64,000 nt of DNA from Lachnospiraceae bacterium (GCA_015057505.1 SVEG01000012.1:24791-88790), one strand, 5' to 3'; positions 1 through 9,637 are shown, numbered from the stretch's first letter. Made by a program: numbers and translations. The notes: generated from the letters alone by a model not told the origin.

Positions 1-155
1 GCTTTCGCCAAATAGAAATCACTTAATCCGTGCGGCATTCGCAATCCGCTTCGCTACTTGCTCATGTACGGCTTTCGCCGTATGTTGGTACATCGAAAAA
101 GACTTCATGGTAAGCAAGCTTCCCAGAAGTCTTTTTCTCGTCCCACCGCACGGAC
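1..155. repeat. Nested-hairpin intergenic element (left part cut by window edge)
   Basis: No gene is visible here. CCGTGCGG near 31 pairs with CCGCACGG near 144. Inside lie TACGGC-TTTC-GCCGTA near 67-82, ATGTAC/GTACAT around it, and the 12-bp arms at 95-106 and 126-137. The 13-mer at 5-17 (TCGCCAAATAGAA) recurs exactly at 33022-33034 in another such element, where it is the right arm of a small hairpin. Read on the minus strand it follows spoIVB and includes its terminator. Confidence 0.6.
95..137 (-). terminator. Intrinsic terminator after spoIVB
   Basis: GAAAAAGACTTC (95-106) and GAAGTCTTTTTC (126-137) are perfect 12-bp arms. The loop can pair further (TGG/CCA, AAGC/GCTT). A T-run lies at the 3' end on the minus strand, and because the arms are A/T-edged the hairpin could also stop plus-strand transcripts. 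It isolates spoIVB from whatever lies beyond the window edge. Confidence 0.8.
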
Positions 156-1433
156 TCAATGCTCCAGCATATTTTCAACAAAAATCCCATACCCTCTCGT
201 TGGGTCATTTACAAGCACATGTGTCACCGCACCTATCAGTTTATCATCTTGAATAATTGGACTTCCGCTCATTCCCTGCACAATACCGTTTGTAAGCGCC
301 AAAAGGTCCGGGTCGGTAACCTTTATCTCCATGCCCCTATTCATACTGAGTGAAGAAGTATTTATCTTTGTTATCTCCACTTCATAATCTTTTACTTCTC
401 CGTCTACACTGCAGCGCACATATGCTTTACCAAGCTCAACATCCTGTTTCAAGGCTATATCCATATACTCGCCCTCAGCCATATCAACGAGCCCGTCATA
501 TCCGACGCCGAAAATGCCCGCACTCGAATTGACTTCTATATCGCCAAGCTTATTATTATTGCCGTAATGAATAATTCCTGACAAACCTCCGGGTGTGCCT
601 GCTTCACCTTTTATAATTGACAAAATCTCGCTCTCATAAAGACTGCCTTCCTTACATTCCATAAGGGCTCCGATATCAACATCACTTACCCCATGTCCGA
701 GTGCACCGAATCTTCCGTCCGCTGTAATATAGGTGAGTGTCCCGATTCCCTGTGTATCGTCGCGAACCCACACACCCAGTTTGTACTTCCCGTCTGTGTC
801 CTTTGCAGGTGTTATACGAACCTTTGACACTTCCTCATTTCTTCTGATTGTAAGAATCATTTCTTCGCCCCGTGAGGCTTCAAGAATTCCCACAAGTTCT
901 TCTTTGCTTTCAAGTTCTTCGTCATTAACCGCCAAAACATAATCTCCCACATTAAGCACCGAATGCGAAGGCTCCTCAACTATTCCGCTTGCTGTAGTTA
1001 CTTTCTCTGTCCCTACTACCAATACTCCGTCTGTTTCAAGATATATTCCGATTGGAAAGCCACACACCAAAACTTCAGTTTCTCCGATAACTGAAACCTC
1101 AATATTTTTTATCGGGAATACCCCGAAAAGCTTCATCGCCAGCGTGTACTGCCCTTTTTTATCGGATATTACAGAAAAAGCATCTCTTCGCTCCAAAGAC
1201 AAAGTATCGCTCCACACCTCTGAGCTCCCTGCCAAAACCACTGCTTCATCCATAGATATTATTTCTGCCGCAATCGGCAGTTCAAAATCAAATATACCGA
1301 CTTCATTTTCAATCACATGAATTTTATTTGGTATATTTTCTTCAATATAGTTATATGCATAATATCCGGTATAAATTATCGTTACCAGTAAAACCATACA
1401 CAAAACTCTACGGTATAATTGTTTTCTGCTCAT
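156..1433 (-). CDS. spoIVB: SpoIVB serine peptidase (S55), sporulation checkpoint signal
   Basis: This is the forespore-secreted protease that starts pro-sigma-K processing by cleaving SpoIVFA in the intermembrane space. Residues about 11-30 form one N-terminal membrane anchor. A PDZ domain covers about 120-205, and the S55 peptidase domain follows, with the catalytic His in ALGHGVSD (about residue 247) and the nucleophile Ser in GMSGSPI (about 387-393). The 425-residue length is normal for the family. AGGAGG precedes the ATG. It is the last gene of the recN-side operon but is separated from recN by a hairpin terminator, so it probably has its own sporulation promoter. Confidence 0.96.
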   Translation of the reverse strand: MSRKQLYRRVLCMVLLVTIIYTGYYAYNYIEENIPNKIHVIENEVGIFDFELPIAAEIISMDEAVVLAGSSEVWSDTLSLERRDAFSVISDKKGQYTLAMKLFGVFPIKNIEVSVIGETEVLVCGFPIGIYLETDGVLVVGTEKVTTASGIVEEPSHSVLNVGDYVLAVNDEELESKEELVGILEASRGEEMILTIRRNEEVSKVRITPAKDTDGKYKLGVWVRDDTQGIGTLTYITADGRFGALGHGVSDVDIGALMECKEGSLYESEILSIIKGEAGTPGGLSGIIHYGNNNKLGDIEVNSSAGIFGVGYDGLVDMAEGEYMDIALKQDVELGKAYVRCSVDGEVKDYEVEITKINTSSLSMNRGMEIKVTDPDLLALTNGIVQGMSGSPIIQDDKLIGAVTHVLVNDPTRGYGIFVENMLEH

Positions 1434-1457
1434 ATATTCGCCTCCTAGTTTTACAAA

Positions 1458-1494
1458 ATAAAAAGAAGGAAACGTCCTTTGACATCTCCTTCTT
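1458..1494 (-). terminator. Intrinsic terminator between recN and spoIVB
   Basis: On the plus strand AAGAAGGA (1463-1470) pairs with TCCTTCTT (1487-1494), and the inner ATGTC/GACGT-type pairs extend the stem. On the minus strand it is followed by TTTTTATTTT. It would separate vegetative recN transcription from spoIVB. Confidence 0.75.
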
Positions 1495-1528
1495 AGTATG
1501 CTTTGAATATTAAATTTTAAGTCTGGTA

Positions 1529-3205
1529 TTATTTTATCCGAACATCCAATTTTTTCATTTCTCTTGCTGATTTTAAAACTGCCTCAGTAACCTGCGCACC
1601 ACCGATAATTCTCGCAAGTTCAAGGATTATCGCCTCATCATCAAGCCTTCTAATCTCTGTCACGGTTTTACCGTCCTTTACCATTTTTTCAATAAGAAAA
1701 TGTTGGTCTGCGGGTGCTGCAATCTGCGCAAGATGTGTAATACAGATTACCTGACGGTTAGCGCTTATGCTCTTAAGCTTTTCTGAAACCGCCTGCGCCG
1801 TAATACCGCTGATTCCTGTATCAATCTCATCAAAAATCATGGTATCAACTTCGTCCTTGTCGGATAAAACATTCTTTATTGCAAGCATGATTCTTGAAAG
1901 CTCACCACCACTTGCTACCTTACCAAGAGATTTAAGACTCTCTCCCGGATTAACGGCAATCATAAATTCAACTTCATCCTGTCCGTTTGCACCAAATTCA
2001 GAAAGTTCCCTTACTTCAACATCAAAATGCACCTCGAGGAAATTGAGTTCCTTAAGACCTGCCTCAATCTCTTCTGCAAGTCCTTTTGCCGCTTTTTTAC
2101 GTATAGAAGAAATCTGCGCCGCATATACCGAAGCCTCTTTATATGTAGCCTGCATTTCACGTTCTGCCAGTTCTCTGTTTTGCTGATAATTTTCAAGAAC
2201 CGCAAGCTTTTCTTTACGCATATCCAGATATTCCAAAATATCCGCAACAGTCCTGCCGTACTTACTCTGCAATTTATGAATCAGTTCCAGTCTTTTCTCA
2301 ACTGCAAAAAACTCTTCTTCGTCAAATTCTCCCGAATCGATATAATCGGTTATATCTCTGGAAAGATCACTAAGTAATGCATCCAAATTCTCAAGTTGGC
2401 TGTATATACCGGTAAGTTCTTCATCATATGTAAGTGCCGATGCGACTTCTTTGAGTGAACGACCTATACCGTCTATAGCGCCTTCTCCATGACCACCCAT
2501 TATGCACTCAGATACCGTTGCCATGGCTGACATAATCTTCTGACTATTAGTAAACTTACGGTGTCTAGCCATAAGTTCCTCTTCTTCACCCTCTAAAAGA
2601 TTGGCCTCTTCAATTTCATTTATCTCGAACTGATAAAATGAGCATTCCCTAAGCCGCTCATCTTCATTCATTGTAAATTCTGAGAGATTTTCCTTTGCTC
2701 TTATATATCGTTTATACGCCTCTTTTAAATCTGACTTCGGCTTATCAATCTCAGATTTAGCATATTTATCAAGAATTTCCAAATGATTTGACTTATATAA
2801 AAGTGACTGATGTTCATGCTGTCCGTGAATATCGATAAGTATGCCGGTAACGGCCTTTAACGTACTCACATTCACACTTTCACCGTTAATCTTACTTACA
2901 CTGCGACCTTCGCCAAAACGCCTGGTAATGACAACCTGATCATCCTCCATAAGAACATCCAGCTCTTTAAGTCGCTCAAGCTTGTCCTTACTATCCACAA
3001 TGAAAGTCATCTCAACAAGTGCATAATCCGCGCCCTGTCGTATCATCTCTTTTCCGGCTTTTGCACCAAGTGCAAGATTTACTGAACCGAGAAGAATTGA
3101 TTTGCCGGCGCCGGTCTCACCTGTTAAGATATTAAGACCTTCGCCGAACTCCACCTCTGCCTCATCAATCAAAGCAAGATTTTTTACATACAAATTTTTT
3201 AACAT
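1529..3205 (-). CDS. recN: DNA repair protein RecN
   Basis: This is an SMC-like ATPase that gathers DNA ends in double-strand-break repair. The Walker A motif GETGAGKS is at residues 29-36. A long coiled-coil middle carries the family's central break, and the C-terminal half-ATPase has the signature ASGGELSR and Walker B TMIFDEIDTG. The length of 558 residues is full. It follows argR with a 40-base gap, the conserved Firmicute order argR-recN-spoIVB. No LexA-like box is obvious directly upstream, so any SOS control would have to act on the whole operon. Confidence 0.97.
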   Translation of the reverse strand: MLKNLYVKNLALIDEAEVEFGEGLNILTGETGAGKSILLGSVNLALGAKAGKEMIRQGADYALVEMTFIVDSKDKLERLKELDVLMEDDQVVITRRFGEGRSVSKINGESVNVSTLKAVTGILIDIHGQHEHQSLLYKSNHLEILDKYAKSEIDKPKSDLKEAYKRYIRAKENLSEFTMNEDERLRECSFYQFEINEIEEANLLEGEEEELMARHRKFTNSQKIMSAMATVSECIMGGHGEGAIDGIGRSLKEVASALTYDEELTGIYSQLENLDALLSDLSRDITDYIDSGEFDEEEFFAVEKRLELIHKLQSKYGRTVADILEYLDMRKEKLAVLENYQQNRELAEREMQATYKEASVYAAQISSIRKKAAKGLAEEIEAGLKELNFLEVHFDVEVRELSEFGANGQDEVEFMIAVNPGESLKSLGKVASGGELSRIMLAIKNVLSDKDEVDTMIFDEIDTGISGITAQAVSEKLKSISANRQVICITHLAQIAAPADQHFLIEKMVKDGKTVTEIRRLDDEAIILELARIIGGAQVTEAVLKSAREMKKLDVRIK

Positions 3206-3246
3206 GGTATCACACCTTCCTACTCTCCAAGTACAGTGATATCCCT

Positions 3247-3705
3247 TTATCTTACAGACGTTGCAATTTTCTTGATTCTGTCAACAATCACAAGTGCATC
3301 GTCCTTAGTTCTGATTGCGCACATTACAGTATCGTCTCCGGCAACACAGCCTACAACCTCGTGCCACTTCATGGCATCAAGCGCCGCTGCAAAAGCCATC
3401 GCCATACCTGACACAGTCTTAACTACGGCAATATTCTCCGCACGGTCAATTGAAATAAAAGCATCCTTAAGAACTCTTAAATACTTCTCGTTAAGCTCGT
3501 TGGTATCGTTCTGAATGATTGCATATTTCTGACGTCCACCGTCAACAGGCATCTTCGTAAGCTTGAGAGCCCTGATATCTCTTGAAACAGTCGCCTGTGT
3601 TACCGCAAACCCTTCTGCATTAAGACGGTCCGCAAGCTCCTCCTGTGTCTCAATCTGATATTTGTTAATCAACTCGATAATTTTCTCATGTCTGGCTGTC
3701 TTCAT
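3247..3705 (-). CDS. argR: Arginine repressor ArgR/AhrC
   Basis: This is an arginine-responsive hexameric regulator. The N-terminal winged helix spans about 1-75, with the recognition region ATVSRDIRALKL. The C-terminal oligomerisation and arginine-binding domain contains the GCVAGDDTVM segment, whose paired Asp residues contact arginine. The length of 152 residues is typical. It sits between nadK and recN, as in Bacillus and Clostridia. A plausible target within this window is argC, whose leader carries an ARG-box-like sequence at 18183-18200. Confidence 0.95.
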   Translation of the reverse strand: MKTARHEKIIELINKYQIETQEELADRLNAEGFAVTQATVSRDIRALKLTKMPVDGGRQKYAIIQNDTNELNEKYLRVLKDAFISIDRAENIAVVKTVSGMAMAFAAALDAMKWHEVVGCVAGDDTVMCAIRTKDDALVIVDRIKKIATSVR

Positions 3706-3726
3706 ATTTTCCTCCCAATAAGTTCA

Positions 3727-4596
3727 TTACTTGTTACCCATTTTATTTCGTAGCTGTTCAATAAAACTTATTTTCTTAATTCTGATTATCCTTGTGTTCT
3801 CTGTTGCCGCCTTAATCTCAATACTGTCACCGGCACGGAGATTAAAAACATTACCGCCGTCGAAAGAAAGCTGTCTCTCATCATCAAAGCCGTTGCGATC
3901 GGCACATACTTCAACCTCAATCGTATCGCACTCGGGAAGCACTATACTTCTTGAATTAAATGTATGCGGACAAATCGGTGTAAGTATCATAAGCCTTGCC
4001 GCAGGTGAAACTATCGGTCCCCCTGCTGACAAATTATATGCCGTTGAACCCGTGGGGGTCGCAACAATCATACCGTCCGCAGAATAATTATTAAAATACT
4101 CACCGTTAAGATATATCTTAAAATCAACTACTCTAAGTGTTCCCGCTCTTGCAAAAACAATATCATTAAGCGCGATATTTTCCTCGACAATCTTACCGTC
4201 CCTTATGATTCTGCCCGCAAGCATCATTCTGTCCTCAATATGATAATTATCCTCAAACAGAGCGTCAATTGCTCCAAAAACATTGTTACGCTCAACTTCA
4301 GTAAGAAAACCCAATGTTCCAAAATTAATACCTAAAAACGGAAGATTATAGCCTGCCAAAGCTCTCGCTGCCTGAATAAGTGTACCATCACCGCCGACAA
4401 CAAGTACACATTCCGACGCTTTAAGAATTGCGTCGGTCTCTTTATCCATACACCAATCCTGCTCATCATCCGTCCTTATCTTACTTTCGGCAACCGTACA
4501 GCTTCCGCCTTTTTTTTCAATATATCCTGCAATTTCTTTTGCGAACTTAAGCCCCGCATCTTTTGCAGAATTGGCTATTATATAAAACTTCTTCAA
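3727..4596 (-). CDS. nadK: NAD kinase
   Basis: It phosphorylates NAD to NADP. The nucleotide-binding GGDG motif is at residues 68-71. The NAD-site segment includes NDIVFARAG, followed by SADGMIVATPTGSTAY, characteristic of the family. The length of 289 residues is usual. It lies 18 bases after tlyA in the same operon. The product is cytosolic. Assignment is secure because all signature blocks are present in order. Confidence 0.96.
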   Translation of the reverse strand: MKKFYIIANSAKDAGLKFAKEIAGYIEKKGGSCTVAESKIRTDDEQDWCMDKETDAILKASECVLVVGGDGTLIQAARALAGYNLPFLGINFGTLGFLTEVERNNVFGAIDALFEDNYHIEDRMMLAGRIIRDGKIVEENIALNDIVFARAGTLRVVDFKIYLNGEYFNNYSADGMIVATPTGSTAYNLSAGGPIVSPAARLMILTPICPHTFNSRSIVLPECDTIEVEVCADRNGFDDERQLSFDGGNVFNLRAGDSIEIKAATENTRIIRIKKISFIEQLRNKMGNK

Positions 4597-4614
4597 ATTC
4601 TCCTACACCATCCC

Positions 4615-5412
4615 TTATAAAGCAGTATGCGAAGCCTCCACAACTTCCTTTATCATCGTCATATCTACTTCTGATTTATCTGCCTCATTCTTCAAGTACA
4701 GCAAATATTCAATATTGCCCTCCGGACCTCTTACAGGTGAAAAATCAAGGTTAAGCACTGAAAACCCGATACTCTCCGCAAACTGCCATACCATCTCTAT
4801 AACTTCTTCATGTACTGCCTTATCACGCACAACACCTTTTTTACCGACTTTTTCCCGGCCTGCTTCAAACTGAGGTTTAATAAGACAAACCATTCCAGCT
4901 TCTTCATTCATAAGCGCCTTGACCGGTACAAGTACCTTGGTAAGTGAAATAAATGATACATCTATTGAAACAAAATCTATCTTATCCGCAATATCCTCAG
5001 GTGTTACATAACGGATATTGGTGCGCTCCATACAAACTACTCTCTCGTCGTTACGAAGCTTCCATGCAAGCTGACCGTGTCCCACATCCACGGAATATAC
5101 CTTAGTTGCACCATTTTGAAGCATGCAATCCGTAAATCCGCCGGTGGATGCACCGACATCCATACACACCTTGTCCTCTAGCTCCACGCCAAAACACTCC
5201 ACGGCCTTGGCTAGCTTAAGTCCGCCTCTGCTTACGTAAGGAAGCGTATTGCCCTTAACCTCTATATTAACGCTCTCTGCAAACATTGTACCCGCTTTAT
5301 CCTCGCGCACACCGTCTACAAATACGTTGCCTGACATTATAATTGCCTTTGCTTTTTCCCTCGACTCTGCAAGTGCCCTTTGCACAAGCAGGACATCAAG
5401 ACGCTCTTTCAT
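4615..5412 (-). CDS. tlyA: TlyA-family rRNA 2'-O-methyltransferase
   Basis: An N-terminal S4 RNA-binding domain (about 1-65, KERLDVLLVQRAL onward) is followed by an FtsJ/RrmJ-like SAM domain with DVGASTGGFTDCML as motif I. Members methylate 16S/23S rRNA cytidines in mycobacteria, and many are annotated as hemolysin A. In Firmicutes the role is less certain. The start codon overlaps the dxs stop by one base (TAATG), so the two are translationally coupled. Confidence 0.92.
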   Translation of the reverse strand: MKERLDVLLVQRALAESREKAKAIIMSGNVFVDGVREDKAGTMFAESVNIEVKGNTLPYVSRGGLKLAKAVECFGVELEDKVCMDVGASTGGFTDCMLQNGATKVYSVDVGHGQLAWKLRNDERVVCMERTNIRYVTPEDIADKIDFVSIDVSFISLTKVLVPVKALMNEEAGMVCLIKPQFEAGREKVGKKGVVRDKAVHEEVIEMVWQFAESIGFSVLNLDFSPVRGPEGNIEYLLYLKNEADKSEVDMTMIKEVVEASHTAL

Positions 5413-7277
5413 TAGTTGTCTCCCTTTATTCTGTCTATAATTTTTGCTGTAACCGACTCTGCGTCAATTCCGCTGTGTTGTCTTAATACCTTAATATTAC
5501 CGTGTTCCACATATACATTCGGAAGTGCAACGGTAAGCACGTCCGTCTTACTTCCAATGCGGTTAACATATGATACAACCTTTTCACCGTAACCGCCATT
5601 AAGCACATTTTCCTCCAATGTAACAAGAAGCGAATGTGTTTTAATAAGCTCATCTATGCATTGCTCGTCAATCGGTCTTACAAATCGTGCGTTCACAAGT
5701 GTTACATGGTATCCTGCCTCTTTAAGCCTGTCCCTTACCTCTGTAGCAACCTCAACCATACTTCCGACCGCAAGAAGCGCTATATCCTTCTCACGATATA
5801 TAACCTCACTCTTACCAAAAACAACCGGCTCCGCAAATTCTTCAAGTCCCTGATATGCTGTTCCTCTCGGATATCTGAGTGCAATAGGGCCACTGTATTC
5901 TGCCGCAAACTCGAGACCTTCCTTAAGCTCTCTGGCATTCTTAGGAGCAAATATACTCATATTAGGTATCGAGGTAAGATATGACAAATCAAATATACCC
6001 TGGTGAGTCTCACCGTCATTGCCTACAAGCCCCGCTCTGTCAAGCGCAAATACAACCGGTAAATCCTGAATACATACATCATGAAGAATCTGATCATATG
6101 CTCTCTGTAAAAACGAAGAATATACCGCAACTACCGGCTTTAATCCTTCGGAAGCCATTCCGGCTGCAAAAGTAACAGCGTGCTCCTCGGCTATTCCGAC
6201 ATCAAAAAACCTGTCAGGGAATTCCTTCTTAAATGCAGCAAGCCCCGTTCCATCCGGCATGGCCGCAGTTATTGCCACAAGCTTGGGATTCTTGTGCGCA
6301 AGTTCAATCAACGTGTTTGAAAAAACAGTTGTATAATCCGTCTTTTTAACTTTAAGAGAATCTCCTGTATTAACATCAAAAGGACCTACACCGTGGAACT
6401 TCTCAGGTCTTTCTTCAGCAGGCGCAAAGCCTTTACCCTTCTTCGTTATTACATGAATCATAACGGCCTTATCAAGATTCCTTGCTTCGCCTATTATCTC
6501 GACAAGTCTCTCAATGTCATGACCATCAATCGGTCCGATATACTTAATACCCATATCCTCAAAAAGCATACCGGGAATAAGAAGCTGTTTGATTCCGCTT
6601 TTGGTCTTACGTATCTTGTTAATAAGGAAATTACCGCATCCCGGGATCTTTGAAAGAACCGCAAGCACTCTCTTTTTAAGTTTGTTATAAGTCTGTCCCG
6701 TTCTTATATTGTTGAGATATTTGGAAACTCCGCCTACATTAGCGGAGATTGACATCTCATTATCATTGAGAATAATTATAAAATTTCGCTTAAGCTGAGC
6801 CGCATTGTTAAGTGCTTCATATGCCATACCGCCTGTCAAAGCACCGTCACCAATTACAGATACAACAGTTCCGTCACTGTCATTAAGCTTATTGGCTGCA
6901 GCAATACCGAGTCCCGCAGAAATCGAGGTAGAACTGTGACCCGTATTAAACGCATCACAGGCACTCTCCGTACGCTTCGGGAAACCACTTAAGCCCCCGT
7001 ATTCCCTAAGTGCCTCAAAAGCCTCTCTTCTGCCTGTAAGTAATTTGTGCGTGTATGACTGGTGTCCCACATCCCAAATAATCTTATCCTTAGGCAAATC
7101 AAGCACAAGATGAAGCGCCATCGTAAGCTCGACAACGCCAAGATTGGACGCAAGATGTCCGCCTGATACACTTATTGTATTTATCAAAAATTCTCTTATC
7201 TCGCCCGCAAGCTGCCCGTATTCCTCAGGCTTTAACTTCTTAATATCATTGGGGCCGGTAATTCTGTCCAAAATCAT
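5412..7277 (-). CDS. dxs: 1-deoxy-D-xylulose-5-phosphate synthase
   Basis: It condenses pyruvate and glyceraldehyde-3-phosphate in the first step of the MEP isoprenoid pathway, using thiamine diphosphate. The N-terminal TPP region has IWDVGHQSYTHKLLTGR and the metal-binding GDGALTGGMAYEALNNA. The middle has the transketolase pyrimidine domain with GIAEEHAVTFAAGMA, and the C-terminal transketolase domain follows. The length of 621 residues is normal. It lies directly after ispA, so precursor synthesis and prenyl chain elongation are co-transcribed. Confidence 0.97.
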   Translation of the reverse strand: MILDRITGPNDIKKLKPEEYGQLAGEIREFLINTISVSGGHLASNLGVVELTMALHLVLDLPKDKIIWDVGHQSYTHKLLTGRREAFEALREYGGLSGFPKRTESACDAFNTGHSSTSISAGLGIAAANKLNDSDGTVVSVIGDGALTGGMAYEALNNAAQLKRNFIIILNDNEMSISANVGGVSKYLNNIRTGQTYNKLKKRVLAVLSKIPGCGNFLINKIRKTKSGIKQLLIPGMLFEDMGIKYIGPIDGHDIERLVEIIGEARNLDKAVMIHVITKKGKGFAPAEERPEKFHGVGPFDVNTGDSLKVKKTDYTTVFSNTLIELAHKNPKLVAITAAMPDGTGLAAFKKEFPDRFFDVGIAEEHAVTFAAGMASEGLKPVVAVYSSFLQRAYDQILHDVCIQDLPVVFALDRAGLVGNDGETHQGIFDLSYLTSIPNMSIFAPKNARELKEGLEFAAEYSGPIALRYPRGTAYQGLEEFAEPVVFGKSEVIYREKDIALLAVGSMVEVATEVRDRLKEAGYHVTLVNARFVRPIDEQCIDELIKTHSLLVTLEENVLNGGYGEKVVSYVNRIGSKTDVLTVALPNVYVEHGNIKVLRQHSGIDAESVTAKIIDRIKGDN

Positions 7278-7297
7278 TACAATCCCTCAAAATTTTG

Positions 7298-8206
7298 CTA
7301 TTTTTCACGATTTACAAGCCAAAGCAGAAGTTCCTTAAGAAAATCCTTCTCCCCCGGTAAATCCTTAAGTAAATCTATTGCTTCATTTGTAAGTCTTACA
7401 ACCTCTGCCTTGGCATTCTCCAAGCCGTAAAGACTTACATAAGTTGCTTTATTATTCTTATCATCACTTCCGATAGGCTTACCAAGCGCCTCTGCACTTC
7501 CGATAACATCAAGTATATCATCCTGAATCTGAAACGCCATACCTATCTTTGATGCAATATTCTCTGTCTTTTTAATGTCTTCGTCCGATGCTCCCGCAAG
7601 AATCGCGCCTATAACCATGGAACCTTCAAGGAGCGCACCTGTCTTTAAGTTATAAATAAACTGCAGAGTATCTTTATCAATCTGCTCATTATTCTCGGTT
7701 GCCTCAACATCCTTAACCTGACCGCCGACCATACCGTAAATTCCTGCTTTTCTTCCGAGCACCTTAAGTGCACTGATTATCCTTCCCGTCTGTGCACTAT
7801 CACCACTACCTACATACGAAAAAGCTCCTATTGCAGTCTCATACGCATAATTGAGAAGCGCATCACCCGCCAGTATTCCCATGGCTTCACCGAACACCAC
7901 ATGTGTAGTCTTACGACCCCTTCTGTATTCGTCATTATCCATGGCAGGCAAATCATCATGCACAAGTGAATAGGTATGTATCATCTCCATCGCCGCCATA
8001 AAAGGGCAAACAACCTTTCCGTTTCCCGAAAAAAGCTTAAAGACCTCCTGCATAAGAAGAGGTCTGAGTCTTTTGCCGCCTGCAAGTACACTGTAATTCA
8101 TTGCCTTAAGAACGGTCTGCTGATAACCCTTTTCTTCCGGCAAAAAAGACTTAACTATATCATCAACTTCATTAACCTTATCCTGTAACAAAACATTAAA
8201 GTTCAT
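7298..8206 (-). CDS. ispA: Farnesyl diphosphate synthase (polyprenyl synthetase)
   Basis: It elongates allylic diphosphates with isopentenyl diphosphate. The first Asp-rich motif DDLPAMD (84-90) has the two-residue insertion of bacterial farnesyl synthases, and the second is QIQDDILD. GGKRLRPLL near residue 43 binds diphosphate. The length is 302 residues. It overlaps the end of xseB by 11 bases. Chain length (C15 or C20) cannot be fixed by eye. Confidence 0.94.
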   Translation of the reverse strand: MNFNVLLQDKVNEVDDIVKSFLPEEKGYQQTVLKAMNYSVLAGGKRLRPLLMQEVFKLFSGNGKVVCPFMAAMEMIHTYSLVHDDLPAMDNDEYRRGRKTTHVVFGEAMGILAGDALLNYAYETAIGAFSYVGSGDSAQTGRIISALKVLGRKAGIYGMVGGQVKDVEATENNEQIDKDTLQFIYNLKTGALLEGSMVIGAILAGASDEDIKKTENIASKIGMAFQIQDDILDVIGSAEALGKPIGSDDKNNKATYVSLYGLENAKAEVVRLTNEAIDLLKDLPGEKDFLKELLLWLVNREK

Positions 8207-8405
8207 CAGGCAAAACCTCGTTTCCCTCTAAAACTATTATCTTCTTTTCAACCATGTCAAGCTTATTATTGCACATCGAAACAAGCTCCATTCCCCTTTT
8301 GTAAAGTTCAAATGACTTCTCAAGTGAAACAGAATCCTCTTCCATATGCTCCATTATTGTATTCAGTTCATCAAAAGCCTGCTCTATACTTAATTCTTCC
8401 TTCAT
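8196..8405 (-). CDS. xseB: Exodeoxyribonuclease VII small subunit
   Basis: A 69-residue, helical, acidic protein with the family pattern SIEQAFDELNTIMEHME and YKRGMELVSMCNNKL. It binds XseA to form exonuclease VII, which degrades single-stranded DNA from both ends. It lies 11 bases after xseA and overlaps ispA, in the conserved order xseA-xseB-ispA. Confidence 0.95.
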   Translation of the reverse strand: MKEELSIEQAFDELNTIMEHMEEDSVSLEKSFELYKRGMELVSMCNNKLDMVEKKIIVLEGNEVLPDEL

Positions 8406-8416
8406 GATAACACTCC

Positions 8417-9631
8417 TTAATCAAGCCTTTTTTCAGATACGGATACTACCTCCGCCATAAGCTCACCATCTGACATTCTTACACGCAGATTGTCGCCTGC
8501 TTTAACAGCACTTACGGATGTAACGGCATGCTCTCCGTCCTCCGTAGTAACATATGAATAACCACGCATAAGCTGTTTAAGCGGCGATAAACCGTTAAGA
8601 CGCTCACTGCAAATCGCAAGTTGCTGGCGTCTCTGCTTCAAAGCATCATGTATATATCTTTCAAGTCTTCCTTCAACATCAAGCAAATACTGCCTTTTCT
8701 GCAAAATCTTCTGAGCCGGATTATACAGTCTTAAAAGCTTGAGTCTGTACTGTTCAAGGCGCTCTAACCTGCTGCTGAACTTAGTACGAAGCATTCCTGA
8801 AAGTCTGCGCTCATACTCTGCAATCTTCCCCGCAAAAACCTGACAATCAAATACTGCAATCTCTGCTGCCGCCGACGGTGTCGGAGCTCTAAAATCTGAC
8901 ACAAAATCGATAATTGTAGTGTCCGTCTCATGACCAACCGCGGAAATAACGGGCGTCATGCAGTTAAATACCGCCTGTGCCACACATTCCTCGTTAAACG
9001 CCCACAAATCTTCTATGGAACCGCCGCCTCTTCCTACAATAAGCACATCCAGTCCCATCTTATCAAGTGTCTCGATTCCCGCAACTATAGTCTCAGCCGC
9101 ACCATCCCCCTGAACCTGTGCCGGATACAACACAAGTTGCACAAAAGGATTACGCCTTCTCGTTACATTGATTATATCCTGAATGGCTGCACCGGTCTTT
9201 GACGTAACAATACCGACCTTACGCGCATACTTAGGTATGGGACGCTTGTATTCCCTTGCAAACATGCCCATCTCTTCTAGACGGTTTTTTAGTTCCTCAA
9301 AACGCTGATAAAGCGCACCGACTCCGCAGGGTATAATACTGCTTGCATAAAGTTGGAACTTACCGTCCTTCTCATAAACTGCAACAGTTCCCTCCGCAAT
9401 GACATTCTGACCTTCCTTAAGATCAAACTTAAGTCCGCGCCTGTGACTTGACCACATTACGCATGCAAGCGTCGCACCGCCGTCTTTAAGCGTAAAATAT
9501 ATATGTCCGGAGCTATGATACTTACAATTGGAAATCTCGCCCTTTATCTGAACTCTCTTAAGCAGGAAGTCCTGCTCAAACATATTTTTTATATAATTGT
9601 TAACCTGTGATACCGAGTACACACTTGCCAT
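8417..9631 (-). CDS. xseA: Exodeoxyribonuclease VII large subunit
   Basis: The N-terminal OB fold (about 1-100) contains the block GEISNCKYHSSGHIYFTLKD. The catalytic domain follows, with VGIVTSKTGAAIQDI, GRGGGSIEDLWAFNEE and AVGHETDTTIIDFVSD, all family signatures. A coiled-coil segment and a C-terminal tail (GYSYVTTEDG) complete it. The length is 404 residues. It starts 6 bases after nusB; no folD lies between nusB and xseA, unlike Bacillus. Confidence 0.96.
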   Translation of the reverse strand: MASVYSVSQVNNYIKNMFEQDFLLKRVQIKGEISNCKYHSSGHIYFTLKDGGATLACVMWSSHRRGLKFDLKEGQNVIAEGTVAVYEKDGKFQLYASSIIPCGVGALYQRFEELKNRLEEMGMFAREYKRPIPKYARKVGIVTSKTGAAIQDIINVTRRRNPFVQLVLYPAQVQGDGAAETIVAGIETLDKMGLDVLIVGRGGGSIEDLWAFNEECVAQAVFNCMTPVISAVGHETDTTIIDFVSDFRAPTPSAAAEIAVFDCQVFAGKIAEYERRLSGMLRTKFSSRLERLEQYRLKLLRLYNPAQKILQKRQYLLDVEGRLERYIHDALKQRRQQLAICSERLNGLSPLKQLMRGYSYVTTEDGEHAVTSVSAVKAGDNLRVRMSDGELMAEVVSVSEKRLD

Positions 9632-9637
9632 GAAAAA

